From the NCBI GenBank assembly GCA_019187225.1, contig JABAQQ010000009.1, forward strand, positions 1 through 64,000: a stretch of 64,000 nucleotides of DNA, written 5' to 3'. Source of the DNA: Saprospiraceae bacterium (GTDB taxonomy: Bacteria; Bacteroidota; Bacteroidia; Chitinophagales; Saprospiraceae). This document shows, one piece after another, positions 55,901-63,701 of the stretch (position 1 is the stretch's first letter; every line of letters starts with the position of its first letter). The position numbers were made by a program, and so were the translations under genes. The notes below the pieces were generated by a model. It was not told the origin of the DNA. It saw only the letters and a list, made by a program, of their open reading frames with translations, and ran no database searches.

Positions 55901-56058
55901 TGCCCGACTACCAGACCCAGGAACTAATGACCGCTTTTTACCGCAATATGCTGGAAGGGAAAATGCCCGTCCGGCAGGCGCTGCACGCGGCGCAGGAGGA
56001 GATGCGGCAGAAAAGGTATGAGCCGTATTACTGGGCGGGGTTCGTGCTGGTGGAGTGA
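52927..56058 (+). CDS. Exported TPR-CHAT caspase-like protein, module B copy 2
   Basis: 1043 aa from ATG 52927 (signal MKKTFFPAGLLFAFCFSVFGQ). About eleven TPRs of the same 42-aa type, many almost identical in DNA (GKEHPDYAASLNNLA), then the helical linker and CHAT with HISTHGFF and LSACETGLG. The segment before the CHAT core has no long Thr-Ala tract but an insertion reading SLAFAEAMAGKPATATVFGG. The upstream leader (TACATTACAACTTC, 52902 on) is repeated before copy 3. Confidence 0.9.
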   Translation: MKKTFFPAGLLFAFCFSVFGQVDSAAVVREVDSLIQVSLSHTGKRDFDKALEVNAFAEKLALGKLGRESAAYSNTCNNHGVVLYLRGDKPETEKWWQETKDIREKVFGTKHPMYAKILHNLAILYVDMGSFEKAEPLYLESKAIREKVLGKENLDYAWSLNNLANLYWKIGKYEKAEPLYLESKAIREKVLGKEHPDYAASLNNLAVLYWSMGNYEKSEPVHLESIGIREKALGKEHPDYAASLNNLASLYYEMGNYEQSELLHLEAKTIYEKALGKEHPDYAASLTNLAIIYQNMGSYEKVEPLFLETKAIREKVLGKEHPDYAASVSNLASLYYQMGNYMKFEPLCLESKAIWEKALGKEHPEYAISIDGLALLYKAMGNYDKAEPLFLESKTIREKALGKEHPIYATSLNNLAILFVNMGKYEKAEPLYLEGMTIQEKVLGKEHPDYAASLNYLAILNWTIGDLDAAQSLLLKSGGIEKSLLLKATRYLSERELSSYTRKFTDVLNQSYSFTLFRPDISSTSYDNTLFYKGFLLNAASHARNLALSNPPATDDYIRLKSFHRRLASEYSKPIAERKNVAELEEKANTLEKELTRSVAGFGEALRQVNWQEVQAALKSGEAAIEFIRFHYRNPNPTDSTLYAALLLKPGMASPAFIGLFEEKQLDALLAPLAAQGSSGLNELYGGLTGQSLYRLLWSPLEPHLAGVKTVYYSPAGLLHRLNLNAIPSGKLDETIGKRHALSMLGSTRSLAGGTKARQLITSLAFAEAMAGKPATATVFGGIRYDMDSTAIKADNPSGLASRNRGLSFSQTDSMSRGGTWEYLKHSDKEAGNIQSLLQKAGFQADVQKGYAATEEAFKQLGKDKPSPRLLHISTHGFFFPDPQDNPKSAIPNPQSEAPVFKISDHPMIRSGLILAGGNHAWKTGQPLGNREDGILTAYEISQLDLRNTDLVVLSACETGLGQIEGNEGVYGLQRAFKIAGAKHLVMSLWQVPDYQTQELMTAFYRNMLEGKMPVRQALHAAQEEMRQKRYEPYYWAGFVLVE

Positions 56059-56101
56059 CTTCGATCGGCTACCATTACATTACAACTTCAATTTGAACGA
56101 T

Positions 56102-59074
56102 ATGAAAAAGATACTTTCCCCCTTCTTGTTTCTTTTCGCTTTCTGCTTTTCGGGTTTTGGGCAAGTCGACTCTTCAGCGGTGGTGCGAGAGGTGGACAGC
56201 CTCATAAATCTTTCTACCAAGTTGAGTTGGCAACAAAAATATATAGAGGCATTGCAAGTTGTCGAAGCGGCAGAAAGCAAGGCAAGGCAATTTTTTGGGG
56301 AAGACAATTCGCTCTTCGCTGCTTGTTTGAATGCTCATTATGGAATATTTTTAAAGATGGAACGCTTCGCTGATGCCGAGTCGCTTGCGATCAGAGCATG
56401 CGCCATCTGGAGAAAAACACTTGGGGATCTTCATCCCGACTATGCCGGTTCGCTTATGAATTTGGCCACCATATACAGATTCACTGATCGTTACGAAAAA
56501 GCGGAAAAGATATTTGAGGAAGCTGTAATAGTTTTTGAAAAAGGTGGAAACCTCAACCATAAAAATTATGCCGGTTGCCTGAACAACATGGCAGGTTTGT
56601 ATCGAATGTGGGGTAATTTTGAAAAAGCCGAGCCGTTGTATTTGAAATCGCTGGCAATACGCGCTGCTTTATTGGGCAAAGAGAGCCCGGATTATGCCGG
56701 ATCGCTGATCAACTTGTCAAACCTGTACCGTAATCTGGGCGACTATAATAAAGCAAAACAGTTGCTGATTGAAGCCAAAGACATTTTTGAGGTAAAATTG
56801 AACAACCGCACCCATCAGTATTACACGAACGGCCTTGTCAATTTAGGTCTGACTTATAAAGATATGGGCGACAGCGAAAAAGCCGAAACGCTTTTTCTGG
56901 AGGCCAAATCTATCTGGGACAGCTTAAGGGGAGTAAATAGCCCAATCACTTTTGGCGTACTATTAAACCTTTCTGCGGTTTACAGGGATCGAGGAGACTA
57001 TGAAAAGGCGGAAGAATACCTGAACACTTGCAGAACGATTTGTGAAAACACGTGGGGAAGGGATTCCTGGGAGTTTTCAAGTGTTTTATCGCACCTCGCG
57101 TTTGTTTATGTCCTTAGAAAAAATTACGAAAAAGCGGAACAGTTTTACCATGAGTCAACGGCCATTATAGAAAAAACGCGAGGGAAAAAACACCCGGAAT
57201 ATGCACATAATCTGTTGGCATTAGCTTATTTTTATGAAAAAGAATTCCGGTATTCCGAAGCGGACTCGCTTTCGGCAGAGGCATGCGCCTTGCAACAAGC
57301 CCATTTAGTCAAATCCGTCGCCTTCCTTTCCGAACGCGAACTTTCCACTTATATTAAAACTTTTGAACACCGTAATAATGGGTTACTGAGGGCAGTAACA
57401 GTCCGCTTTGTCCGCAATGCCGAGAGCGGTAACTTGCCTGCCGTCTGCTTCGACCAAATCCTGTTTTACAAAGGATTCCTGCTGAACGCGGCAAGGCGGA
57501 TCAATGCGCTGCCTGAATCCGACACTATAACGGTCGAAAAGTATAACCTTTTGAAATACTATCTTCGAAGCCTCGCCAAAGAGTACTCCAGGCCCATCTT
57601 GAAACGTGACACCGCAACAGTCACCGTTCTTGAAGAAAAAGTCATTGCCCTCGAAAAAGAACTCGCCCGAAGTATAGTAGGCTTCGGCGAAGCACTTCGC
57701 CAAGTCAACTGGCAGGAAGTGCAAGCCACCCTGAAACCTGATGAAGCCGCCATCGAATTTGTCCGTTTCCAGTTTTATTACCCTAACCCCACCGACAGCA
57801 CGCTCTACGCCGCCCTGCTCCTGAAACCCGGCATGGCAAGCCCCGCCTTCATTGGCCTTTTCGAAGAAAAACAACTCAACACATTGCTTGCCTCGCTCTC
57901 CGAACAAGGCAGCAGCGGCCTCAACGAACTCTACAGCGGACAGGCAGGTCAATCGGTCTACCAATTGCTCTGGGCGCCGCTGGAACCGCATCTGGCAGGC
58001 GTGAAAACTGTTTATTATTCACCTGCCGGCCTCCTGCACCGGCTCAACCTGAACGCCATCCCTTCCGGTAAGCTCGACGAAACCATCGGAAAACGCCATG
58101 CGCTCTCGATGCTCGGCAGTACCCGTTCACTCGCCGGAGGAACGAAGGCGAGGCAACTGATAACCGCCACTGCTCCCCCCTTCGCCTTTACCCGCCAAAA
58201 TCAGGATGGCGGCGGGGAGGCTACGGCTGGTAAAACTGCCACTGTCTTCGGCGGCATCCGATACGATATGGATTCCACCGCTATCAAAGCCGACAACCCG
58301 AGCGGCCTTGCCAGTCGCAACCGGGGACTTTCCTTCTCCCAAACCGACTCCACGCTTCGAGGCGGCGCCTGGGAATACCTCAAATATTCGGAAAAGGAAG
58401 CCGACAACATCCAATCCCTCTTGCAAAAAGCAGGTTTTCAGACAGATGTGCAAAAAGGTTATGCCGCCACTGAAGAAGCATTTAAACAATTGGGCAAAGA
58501 CAAACCCTCTCCCCACATCCTGCACATTTCCACGCACGGCTTTTTCTTTCCTGACCCACAAGATAATCCGCCTTCGGTCGCCATAGGCTTGCCGCAGGTG
58601 ACACAATCCGCAATCCACAATCCACAATCGGAAGCGCCCGTGTTCAAGATCAGCGACCACCCGATGATCCGCTCCGGTCTGATCCTCGCCGGAGGCAACC
58701 ACGCCTGGAAAACCGGCCAACCGCTCGGCAACCGGGAAGACGGCATCCTGACGGCCTACGAGATCAGCCAACTCGACCTGCGCAACACCGACCTCGTGGT
58801 CCTCTCCGCCTGCGAAACGGGGCTGGGTCAGATCGAGGGCAACGAAGGCGTCTATGGCCTGCAACGCGCGTTCAAAATCGCCGGAGCGAAAAACCTCGTC
58901 ATGTCGCTCTGGCAAGTGCCGGACTACCAGACGCAGGAACTGATGACGGCTTTTTACCGCAATATGCTGGAAGGGAAAATGCCCGTGCGGCAGGCGCTGC
59001 ACGCGGCGCAGGAGGAGATGCGGCAGAAAAGGTATGAGCCGTATTTCTGGGCAGGGTTCGTGCTGGTGGAGTGA
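56102..59074 (+). CDS. Exported TPR-CHAT caspase-like protein, module B copy 3
   Basis: 990 aa from ATG 56102 (signal MKKILSPFLFLFAFCFSGFGQ). The TPR half is clearly diverged from the other three (for example YAGSLINLSNLYRNLGDYNKAKQLL), while the C-terminal 400 aa are nearly identical to copy 2, with catalytic His in HISTHGFF and Cys in LSACETGLG. This mosaic suggests gene conversion of the CHAT half. A 33-bp in-frame insertion (58572-58604) gives PSVAIGLPQVTQ between heptamers. It starts 43 nt after copy 2. Confidence 0.9.
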   Translation: MKKILSPFLFLFAFCFSGFGQVDSSAVVREVDSLINLSTKLSWQQKYIEALQVVEAAESKARQFFGEDNSLFAACLNAHYGIFLKMERFADAESLAIRACAIWRKTLGDLHPDYAGSLMNLATIYRFTDRYEKAEKIFEEAVIVFEKGGNLNHKNYAGCLNNMAGLYRMWGNFEKAEPLYLKSLAIRAALLGKESPDYAGSLINLSNLYRNLGDYNKAKQLLIEAKDIFEVKLNNRTHQYYTNGLVNLGLTYKDMGDSEKAETLFLEAKSIWDSLRGVNSPITFGVLLNLSAVYRDRGDYEKAEEYLNTCRTICENTWGRDSWEFSSVLSHLAFVYVLRKNYEKAEQFYHESTAIIEKTRGKKHPEYAHNLLALAYFYEKEFRYSEADSLSAEACALQQAHLVKSVAFLSERELSTYIKTFEHRNNGLLRAVTVRFVRNAESGNLPAVCFDQILFYKGFLLNAARRINALPESDTITVEKYNLLKYYLRSLAKEYSRPILKRDTATVTVLEEKVIALEKELARSIVGFGEALRQVNWQEVQATLKPDEAAIEFVRFQFYYPNPTDSTLYAALLLKPGMASPAFIGLFEEKQLNTLLASLSEQGSSGLNELYSGQAGQSVYQLLWAPLEPHLAGVKTVYYSPAGLLHRLNLNAIPSGKLDETIGKRHALSMLGSTRSLAGGTKARQLITATAPPFAFTRQNQDGGGEATAGKTATVFGGIRYDMDSTAIKADNPSGLASRNRGLSFSQTDSTLRGGAWEYLKYSEKEADNIQSLLQKAGFQTDVQKGYAATEEAFKQLGKDKPSPHILHISTHGFFFPDPQDNPPSVAIGLPQVTQSAIHNPQSEAPVFKISDHPMIRSGLILAGGNHAWKTGQPLGNREDGILTAYEISQLDLRNTDLVVLSACETGLGQIEGNEGVYGLQRAFKIAGAKNLVMSLWQVPDYQTQELMTAFYRNMLEGKMPVRQALHAAQEEMRQKRYEPYFWAGFVLVE
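58565..58632. repeat. Heptamer array interrupted by a 33-bp insertion
   Basis: One AATCCGC unit (58565-58571), 33 bp of unrelated sequence, then AATCCGC, AATCCAC, AATCCAC, AATCGGA. The paralogues have the uninterrupted five-unit array, so this is a precise 33-bp in-frame insertion between units 1 and 2. Confidence 0.85.
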
Positions 59075-59084
59075 CTTCGAAGAG

Positions 59085-59188
59085 TAAAAGCGGTGTTTGT
59101 CCTGGTCGGGTGAAGGCGGCTAAAAAATAAATTTTCAGATTCTTGCCCACTGTGTCATTCTGGGCCCAGCGAAGAATCTGGCCAGGAG
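59085..59188. repeat. 104-bp direct repeat, copy 2
   Basis: Partner of 52753-52856 (constant offset 6332). The CHAT 3'-end remnant is at 59090-59113 (GCGGTGTTTGTCCTGGTCGG...), and the GTCATTCTG...AGCGAAGAATC repeat at 59154-59184. Confidence 0.9.
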
Positions 59189-59304
59189 TGACTGATAATC
59201 AACCGCTTGAACAGATTTCTCTTGCGTCGGAATGACAACCCTGGAAGAAAAAAGTGTAAGTTTATTCTACAGGCATTCCTTATTTCAAAAAGACGCACCC
59301 TGCC

Positions 59305-59337
59305 GTCCACATTTTCCAGCTTGCCTACAACAATCGG
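59305..59337 (+). promoter_or_regulatory. Motif B promoter before the gene at 59420
   Basis: GTCCACATTT (59305-59314), 12-nt gap, ACAACAAT (59327-59334), then CGGGAAAA. TTTCAAAAA lies about 20 nt upstream (59283). The same arrangement occurs at 62055 and 63702. Confidence 0.6.
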
Positions 59338-59419
59338 GAAAAGTATAACCGCTTTTAAAACGGTGTAAGATGTCGCTTCAAAACTTCACCGGATCACTCT
59401 TTAAATCACCCCACCCATC

Positions 59420-61174
59420 ATGAATCCAATTCCAAGCACCCAAGCCAGCCATGCTGCGCCAAAATTGCCCACCAAAATCGAGGACGTTTTTACCTGGCGG
59501 CTTCAGATTGCTTTATACCTTTCACTCTTGCTGCCCTGTATGGCCTTGTTTCATTTTGACGAGAACAACCGTGCGCCTTGTACCAACGTCCGGAATTTCG
59601 GCGCCAGGGGTGACGGCCTTACCGACGACACCGATGCCATACACCGGGCCTTCGCAGCGGCCACTACCTGTGTCTGTTTTCCGCCGGGAGTTTATCTGAT
59701 CGACCCCGATTCGACGCCCAGCCGCCGCATGGACATCATCCGCAGCAGCATGACCGTAAAAGGAGTGCGGGGAAAGTCAGCATTGAAAATCAAAGACAAC
59801 AGTATAGTGGCGCGTTCCACTTCGGATGGCAACCGTTACGAGCAACTTCTATTGGGAAACAAGTTTACCGGCATAGCAAATCCTACTACCAATGTCACGG
59901 TGCAAGACCTCATCTTCGATTGCAACTACCGGGGCAATGAGTTGGAAGTCAACAAAAGAGAAAATGGCACCTCCGGAGTATTTTTCAATGTCGTCGAGGT
60001 GCTGCGGGTAAAAAACTGTGTGTTTCTGAATGCCCCCAAAGTCGGCTTGGGGCTCAGCATCTGCAGAAAAAGCGAGATAACGGACAATTATTTCTATGAT
60101 GTTGGTCAAGGCAAATTCAATGCTGACGCGATACAAACCAATGGGTGCGTGGACACACAGATATCCGGCAATGTGTTGGAAAACGTGGGCGAAGGCATCT
60201 TTTGCCAACATTTTGCCGGCAATCCAGATGATCCCAATTTACAACCCGTTCCCAGTGCAGAGGCAATGGTTTACAGGAACAGGATTTCCACCTTAGATTC
60301 CGGGCAAATTTCCGCTATCAAAAGCTATGTTCATGCCAGGACGCTTGCAAAAATCAAAGCAGGCAGCCTGATGCAGTACAACAAGGCCGGAAGAGCCATT
60401 GGCTCAAGTATCGGTATCCTTTCCAATAACAGCAAGGTGTATGACAACAAGATAGTACAACACCTCGGCATCTCCGTGCAGGCCCTGAAAGGCCATGGCG
60501 ACCTTTCAACCACCAACGTTGAGGTAAGGGACAACACCCTGATCAGAAGCGCCACCATAAAGTATTTTGATCCGCAGCAAGGATTTATCCGCAACGTCAA
60601 CGGCGCGTTGGTCGTGAAAGCGATAGGGCAAACCGTGAGCAATGTGAGGATGTATAAAAACACGGTTGATTCGCCTTTTCATTCCGGTTTTGATTTAATT
60701 GTCGGCGACGGGGGAGACACAAATGGCCCTCCAATAGGCACTTTTCCGGGAGTTATGAACAACATTACCTTAGAAAGAAACACCATCCGTGCTGCCTGCA
60801 CGGATTTCCCCGTCAACCGGCAAGGCGCGGCGCTTAATTTTCGCAATGCGAATGTGACAAACCCGGACGCCAGAAACAGGTTTCAAAACATCACCATCAG
60901 CAGAAATTTTTTGGGTTATGCCCGCAAATTTGGCTTGTGGCTGGAACCCTGCATGGTGAATGTGAAAGTCGTCCAAAATACATTATCCGGTGGCCCTGAT
61001 TCGGCGGGCAAAGTGATCGCCAGGGACGGCAGTTGCCTTCAGGAGATCAACCAACCCAACACTTTTACACAGGCTCAACTGGATTGTTTGCTCACGCCTG
61101 GCGGCACTTGCGCTGGTTGCACCTCCAATCCAGCCAACTGCCCGTCTAACAAAAAGTGCGCTCCCTGCAATTAA
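59420..61174 (+). CDS. Right-handed beta-helix (pectate-lyase-like) envelope protein (motif B gene)
   Basis: 584 aa. One hydrophobic segment near the N-terminus (LQIALYLSLLLPCMALFHF, about 30-50) acts as an anchor or uncleaved signal. Then the pectate-lyase-3 entry motif NVRNFGARGDGLTDDTDAIHRAFAAA and PPGVYLID, followed by many parallel beta-helix turns (ISGNVLENVGEGIFC, VYDNKIVQHLGISVQALKG, ISRNFLGYARKFGLWLEPC). A Cys-rich tail ends the protein (GGTCAGCTSNPANCPSNKKCAPC). Likely a polysaccharide lyase/hydrolase-like or adhesin protein; catalytic residues could not be assigned. Confidence 0.75.
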   Translation: MNPIPSTQASHAAPKLPTKIEDVFTWRLQIALYLSLLLPCMALFHFDENNRAPCTNVRNFGARGDGLTDDTDAIHRAFAAATTCVCFPPGVYLIDPDSTPSRRMDIIRSSMTVKGVRGKSALKIKDNSIVARSTSDGNRYEQLLLGNKFTGIANPTTNVTVQDLIFDCNYRGNELEVNKRENGTSGVFFNVVEVLRVKNCVFLNAPKVGLGLSICRKSEITDNYFYDVGQGKFNADAIQTNGCVDTQISGNVLENVGEGIFCQHFAGNPDDPNLQPVPSAEAMVYRNRISTLDSGQISAIKSYVHARTLAKIKAGSLMQYNKAGRAIGSSIGILSNNSKVYDNKIVQHLGISVQALKGHGDLSTTNVEVRDNTLIRSATIKYFDPQQGFIRNVNGALVVKAIGQTVSNVRMYKNTVDSPFHSGFDLIVGDGGDTNGPPIGTFPGVMNNITLERNTIRAACTDFPVNRQGAALNFRNANVTNPDARNRFQNITISRNFLGYARKFGLWLEPCMVNVKVVQNTLSGGPDSAGKVIARDGSCLQEINQPNTFTQAQLDCLLTPGGTCAGCTSNPANCPSNKKCAPCN

Positions 61175-61243
61175 TTCATATCAAAAATACCGAAGCCTTC
61201 TAAACCATCTAAACTTTACAAACCCTTCCAAATCAAATTTTAT

Positions 61244-62014
61244 ATGAACGCTCTATTGCTCAAATCGGAAATCGGCATCTTCAGGCGCATCATTTTTATT
61301 GCCGGCGCATTTTTCATCGCTTTTATCTGCTACAAAGCTTTAGAAGAAACAGGCGGGGGGGGCGTTGTTACCTGGTTGCTGGCGGGCGGCCTCGGGTTGT
61401 TCGCCTTGCTCTCTCTGACAGCGCCTATTTGGCTGGCGGAGATTTTTATCTACGAGGACCGTATCGTCGTCAAAAAAATCGGAGGCCTCTATTACAAAAC
61501 CATCCTGCGCAGTGACATCACGCGTTTTGATGTAAAAAAGACCCCGAAAGTCATGTTGCTCCGGTTTTACAACGGCGATGAAAAGGTTTTCACCTTGTCT
61601 TCGGAGAATTACGAGAATTTTGAGGAGATGCGGGATTTATTGCTCAGGAAAATCCTAGTCCCGGGCAGCAACAGGCCTGGGAGTAAAAGGGAACAACCCG
61701 GCGAAACACCTTCTGACCTGGACAAGCAAGTATCGCCGTCCGCCAGAACCGCACACATTCAACTTCCGTTGATTCCCGAACTTCCGCACGACCACATCCT
61801 GAACATATATATTCAAGGTGCAAACAGTGCCACTGATATAGATGGAGGTTATGCAGCAACGCTGGTAGCAGCCTACACCCGCTATCTGGCTGAACGGCCC
61901 GATGTAAGAGGTGGCGCGGAATGGTTAAGTAAAGTACAGTCATTGGTTCTGGGTATTCCCGTTCAACAAGGCATTGCCAACAGTATCTATGTTGACCTGA
62001 TTGAGATGGAGTGA
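61244..62014 (+). CDS. Membrane protein with PH-like domain, unknown function
   Basis: 256 aa. Two N-terminal TM helices (IIFIAGAFFIAFICYKAL, WLLAGGLGLFALLSLTAPIWL), then a beta-rich cytoplasmic PH-like segment (IYEDRIVVKKIGGLYYKTILRSDITRF) and a C-terminal region of about 90 aa (HDHILNIYIQGANSATDIDGGYAATLVAAYTRYLAERP) that looks independent. Lies 69 nt after the beta-helix gene, probably co-transcribed. Confidence 0.55.
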   Translation: MNALLLKSEIGIFRRIIFIAGAFFIAFICYKALEETGGGGVVTWLLAGGLGLFALLSLTAPIWLAEIFIYEDRIVVKKIGGLYYKTILRSDITRFDVKKTPKVMLLRFYNGDEKVFTLSSENYENFEEMRDLLLRKILVPGSNRPGSKREQPGETPSDLDKQVSPSARTAHIQLPLIPELPHDHILNIYIQGANSATDIDGGYAATLVAAYTRYLAERPDVRGGAEWLSKVQSLVLGIPVQQGIANSIYVDLIEME

Positions 62015-62054
62015 ACAACGGCTTTATTTTTTTTCAAAAAATATCTCACCGCCC

Positions 62055-62087
62055 GTCCACATTTTTTGGCTTGCCGACAACAATAGG
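62055..62087 (+). promoter_or_regulatory. Motif B promoter before the gene at 62121
   Basis: GTCCACATTT (62055-62064), 12-nt gap, ACAACAAT (62077-62084), then AGGGAAAA; TTTCAAAAA about 20 nt upstream. Start codon 37 nt downstream of the second box. Confidence 0.6.
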
Positions 62088-62120
62088 GAAAACATCACAT
62101 CAAAATTCAATTTCCTTATT

Positions 62121-62840
62121 ATGAAAGCACTTATTTTTTCTATCGCAATCTGCCTGTCCGGCACCACATTCCTCTCCGCACAAGGCGTTATCACGAAGCC
62201 GGAACTTGTCGGGAGAATCCAGCAATCCGGCACCAAACTCGTCATTACGGTGGATAACATGGCTACTGTCAATCCGAATAATGGGAGTGGTAAAGCGCAC
62301 AGTTCGAGCGCGAAACTCAATTTAGGCGGTCAGGAGCAGACCATCCTGGTGCCGGAACTCAAACCCGAAACCCAATTCAAAAAAGAAATCCCGATTCCCA
62401 CCTCGCTGCTCAACAAATCATTTGTCGGCACGCTCAAAGTAGATGCAGGCGGGGTCGTGGTCGAGTCCAACGAAAACAACAACGTATTCACGGACACTTT
62501 TAATGAATGCGATTTGAGCCCGGTTTCGACGGCAACCGGGTTGGTATTGACACAAAGCAGCAGCAAGGGCGTCTATCAAATCAAGGTCAGGAACAACGGG
62601 CAGCGCCGGGCCGTCGCATCGGTTACCCGCGTCGTCGTCGCCAAAGATAACATTGCCTTGCAGGTATTCAACCTGCCCACGCCCGAAATCGCACCCGGAG
62701 CAACGGTTTCTCTTTCTTTCACCTACACGGCAACACTGTGCCATCATACCGTTCATGCCACAAGCGATCAAAACGGCGCAGTTGCCGAATCGAATGAGTC
62801 CAACAACTCGTCTAAAATTACGATCCCCTGCGAGGATTAA
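62121..62840 (+). CDS. Secreted protein with two CARDB-like domains (motif B gene)
   Basis: 239 aa from ATG 62121 (signal MKALIFSIAICLSGTTFLSAQ); the frame is open to 62001 but without a signal and across the promoter motif. Two tandem CARDB-like modules, each ending in the typical VVVESNENNNVF and VAESNESNNSSKI. Related to the protein at 42361 by domain type. Ends CED with Cys that may pair. Confidence 0.7.
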   Translation: MKALIFSIAICLSGTTFLSAQGVITKPELVGRIQQSGTKLVITVDNMATVNPNNGSGKAHSSSAKLNLGGQEQTILVPELKPETQFKKEIPIPTSLLNKSFVGTLKVDAGGVVVESNENNNVFTDTFNECDLSPVSTATGLVLTQSSSKGVYQIKVRNNGQRRAVASVTRVVVAKDNIALQVFNLPTPEIAPGATVSLSFTYTATLCHHTVHATSDQNGAVAESNESNNSSKITIPCED

Positions 62841-62856
62841 AGCCCGCAAACTCCAT

Positions 62857-62992
62857 CAGGCAGTCTCATAAGTCGGTGATTTGTTTATATGATGATTTGT
62901 TTATTTAAAAATACCCCTGGTTATGAGGGTATAACGAAATAACCAAATCAGCGATTAAACAAATTAACAGACTTGTGAGACAGTCTCGAGGA
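62857..62992. repeat. Imperfect palindromic element (copy 3)
   Basis: Inverted ends (CAGGCAGTCTCATAAGTC / GACTTGTGAGACAGTCTC). Interior words such as GATTTGTTTATTT, TATGAGGGT and AATAACCAAATC match the reverse complement of copy 1 at 17366-17497 over most of the length, so the two are the same element in opposite orientation. Confidence 0.75.
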
Positions 62993-63049
62993 ACAGTCCT
63001 GATATTATTCATTGAAGCAAACTATTGGTTGCGCTTAAACAATCATATC

Positions 63050-63655
63050 ATGCGACATTCACTCGGCCTCGTATTCGTCTTATGCGCCACCATGCTTCGC
63101 GCACAGGAAACGTCCGACGACCACCCCGGCGCTTCGCAGGAAAGCAGGGCGCTCAAAGCCACCGAGTTTGCGATTCCTGGTTCCCCGGCTTTCAACATGC
63201 TCAACGCCAACACCCCTTCCCGCGTCGAGCGTTACGCTTCGTTCCACAACGTCAAAGTAGATTGGAGCCTCACGAACGGACAGGCGGGATATACCCTCAG
63301 TCCGGGATTAGCCATCGAAGTTCAACCGGTCTGGCTGCTCTTTTTCGACCGCGCGGCAGCAGCCAGATATCGCCGTGCGTCGCCTTTTGTCCGCACCCTC
63401 TCTCCCCTGAGCCTGAGCGCCGGCACCAATGGCTCCAACAACCAAAACTGGTTGGCCTGGGCCGCTAAAATCAACCTCTACCGGGAGTACGACCCGCCCG
63501 ACGATCCTAAGTTTTTGCGCGAAGTCGAAAAGGCCACCAAAGGCGCCAAAGACACTTTGCAACTGAAAATGAGGGAGTTCAACCAGACGCGGGATGTAGA
63601 CACCGGCGCATTCCTGTTGCAGCCGATGATCAATGTCAATTGTTTGATGCGGTAA
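63050..63655 (+). CDS. Paralogue of the 46643 gene with an internal deletion
   Basis: 201 aa from ATG 63050 (signal MRHSLGLVFVLCATMLRAQ). Residues 20-150 match the N-terminal half of the 46643 protein (FAIPGSPAFNMLNANTPSRVERYASFHNVKVDWSL shown in part; QPVWLLFFDRAA; NWLAWAAKINLYREYDP), and the last 17 residues (TGAFLLQPMINVNCLMR) match its C-terminus. The central 200 residues of coiled coil and beta strands are missing, with a short unrelated bridge. Either a degraded copy or a short secreted version. Palindromic copy 3 lies just upstream. Confidence 0.7.
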   Translation: MRHSLGLVFVLCATMLRAQETSDDHPGASQESRALKATEFAIPGSPAFNMLNANTPSRVERYASFHNVKVDWSLTNGQAGYTLSPGLAIEVQPVWLLFFDRAAAARYRRASPFVRTLSPLSLSAGTNGSNNQNWLAWAAKINLYREYDPPDDPKFLREVEKATKGAKDTLQLKMREFNQTRDVDTGAFLLQPMINVNCLMR

Positions 63656-63701
63656 GGGCCGGCGATCCGTTTTTGTTTTTTTCAAAAAACATTCCCACTC
63701 C

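Larger units (their letters stand above)
59075..59419. other. Intergenic region with direct repeat and motif B promoter
   Basis: 345 bp holding the second 104-bp repeat (59085-59188) and the motif B promoter (59305-59337). No gene seen. Confidence 0.7.

Noticed and set aside
36751-59074. CHAT genes as parts of a type III-E CRISPR (Craspase) system
   Set aside because: No gRAMP or cas genes or repeats are present, and all four CHAT proteins have signal peptides.
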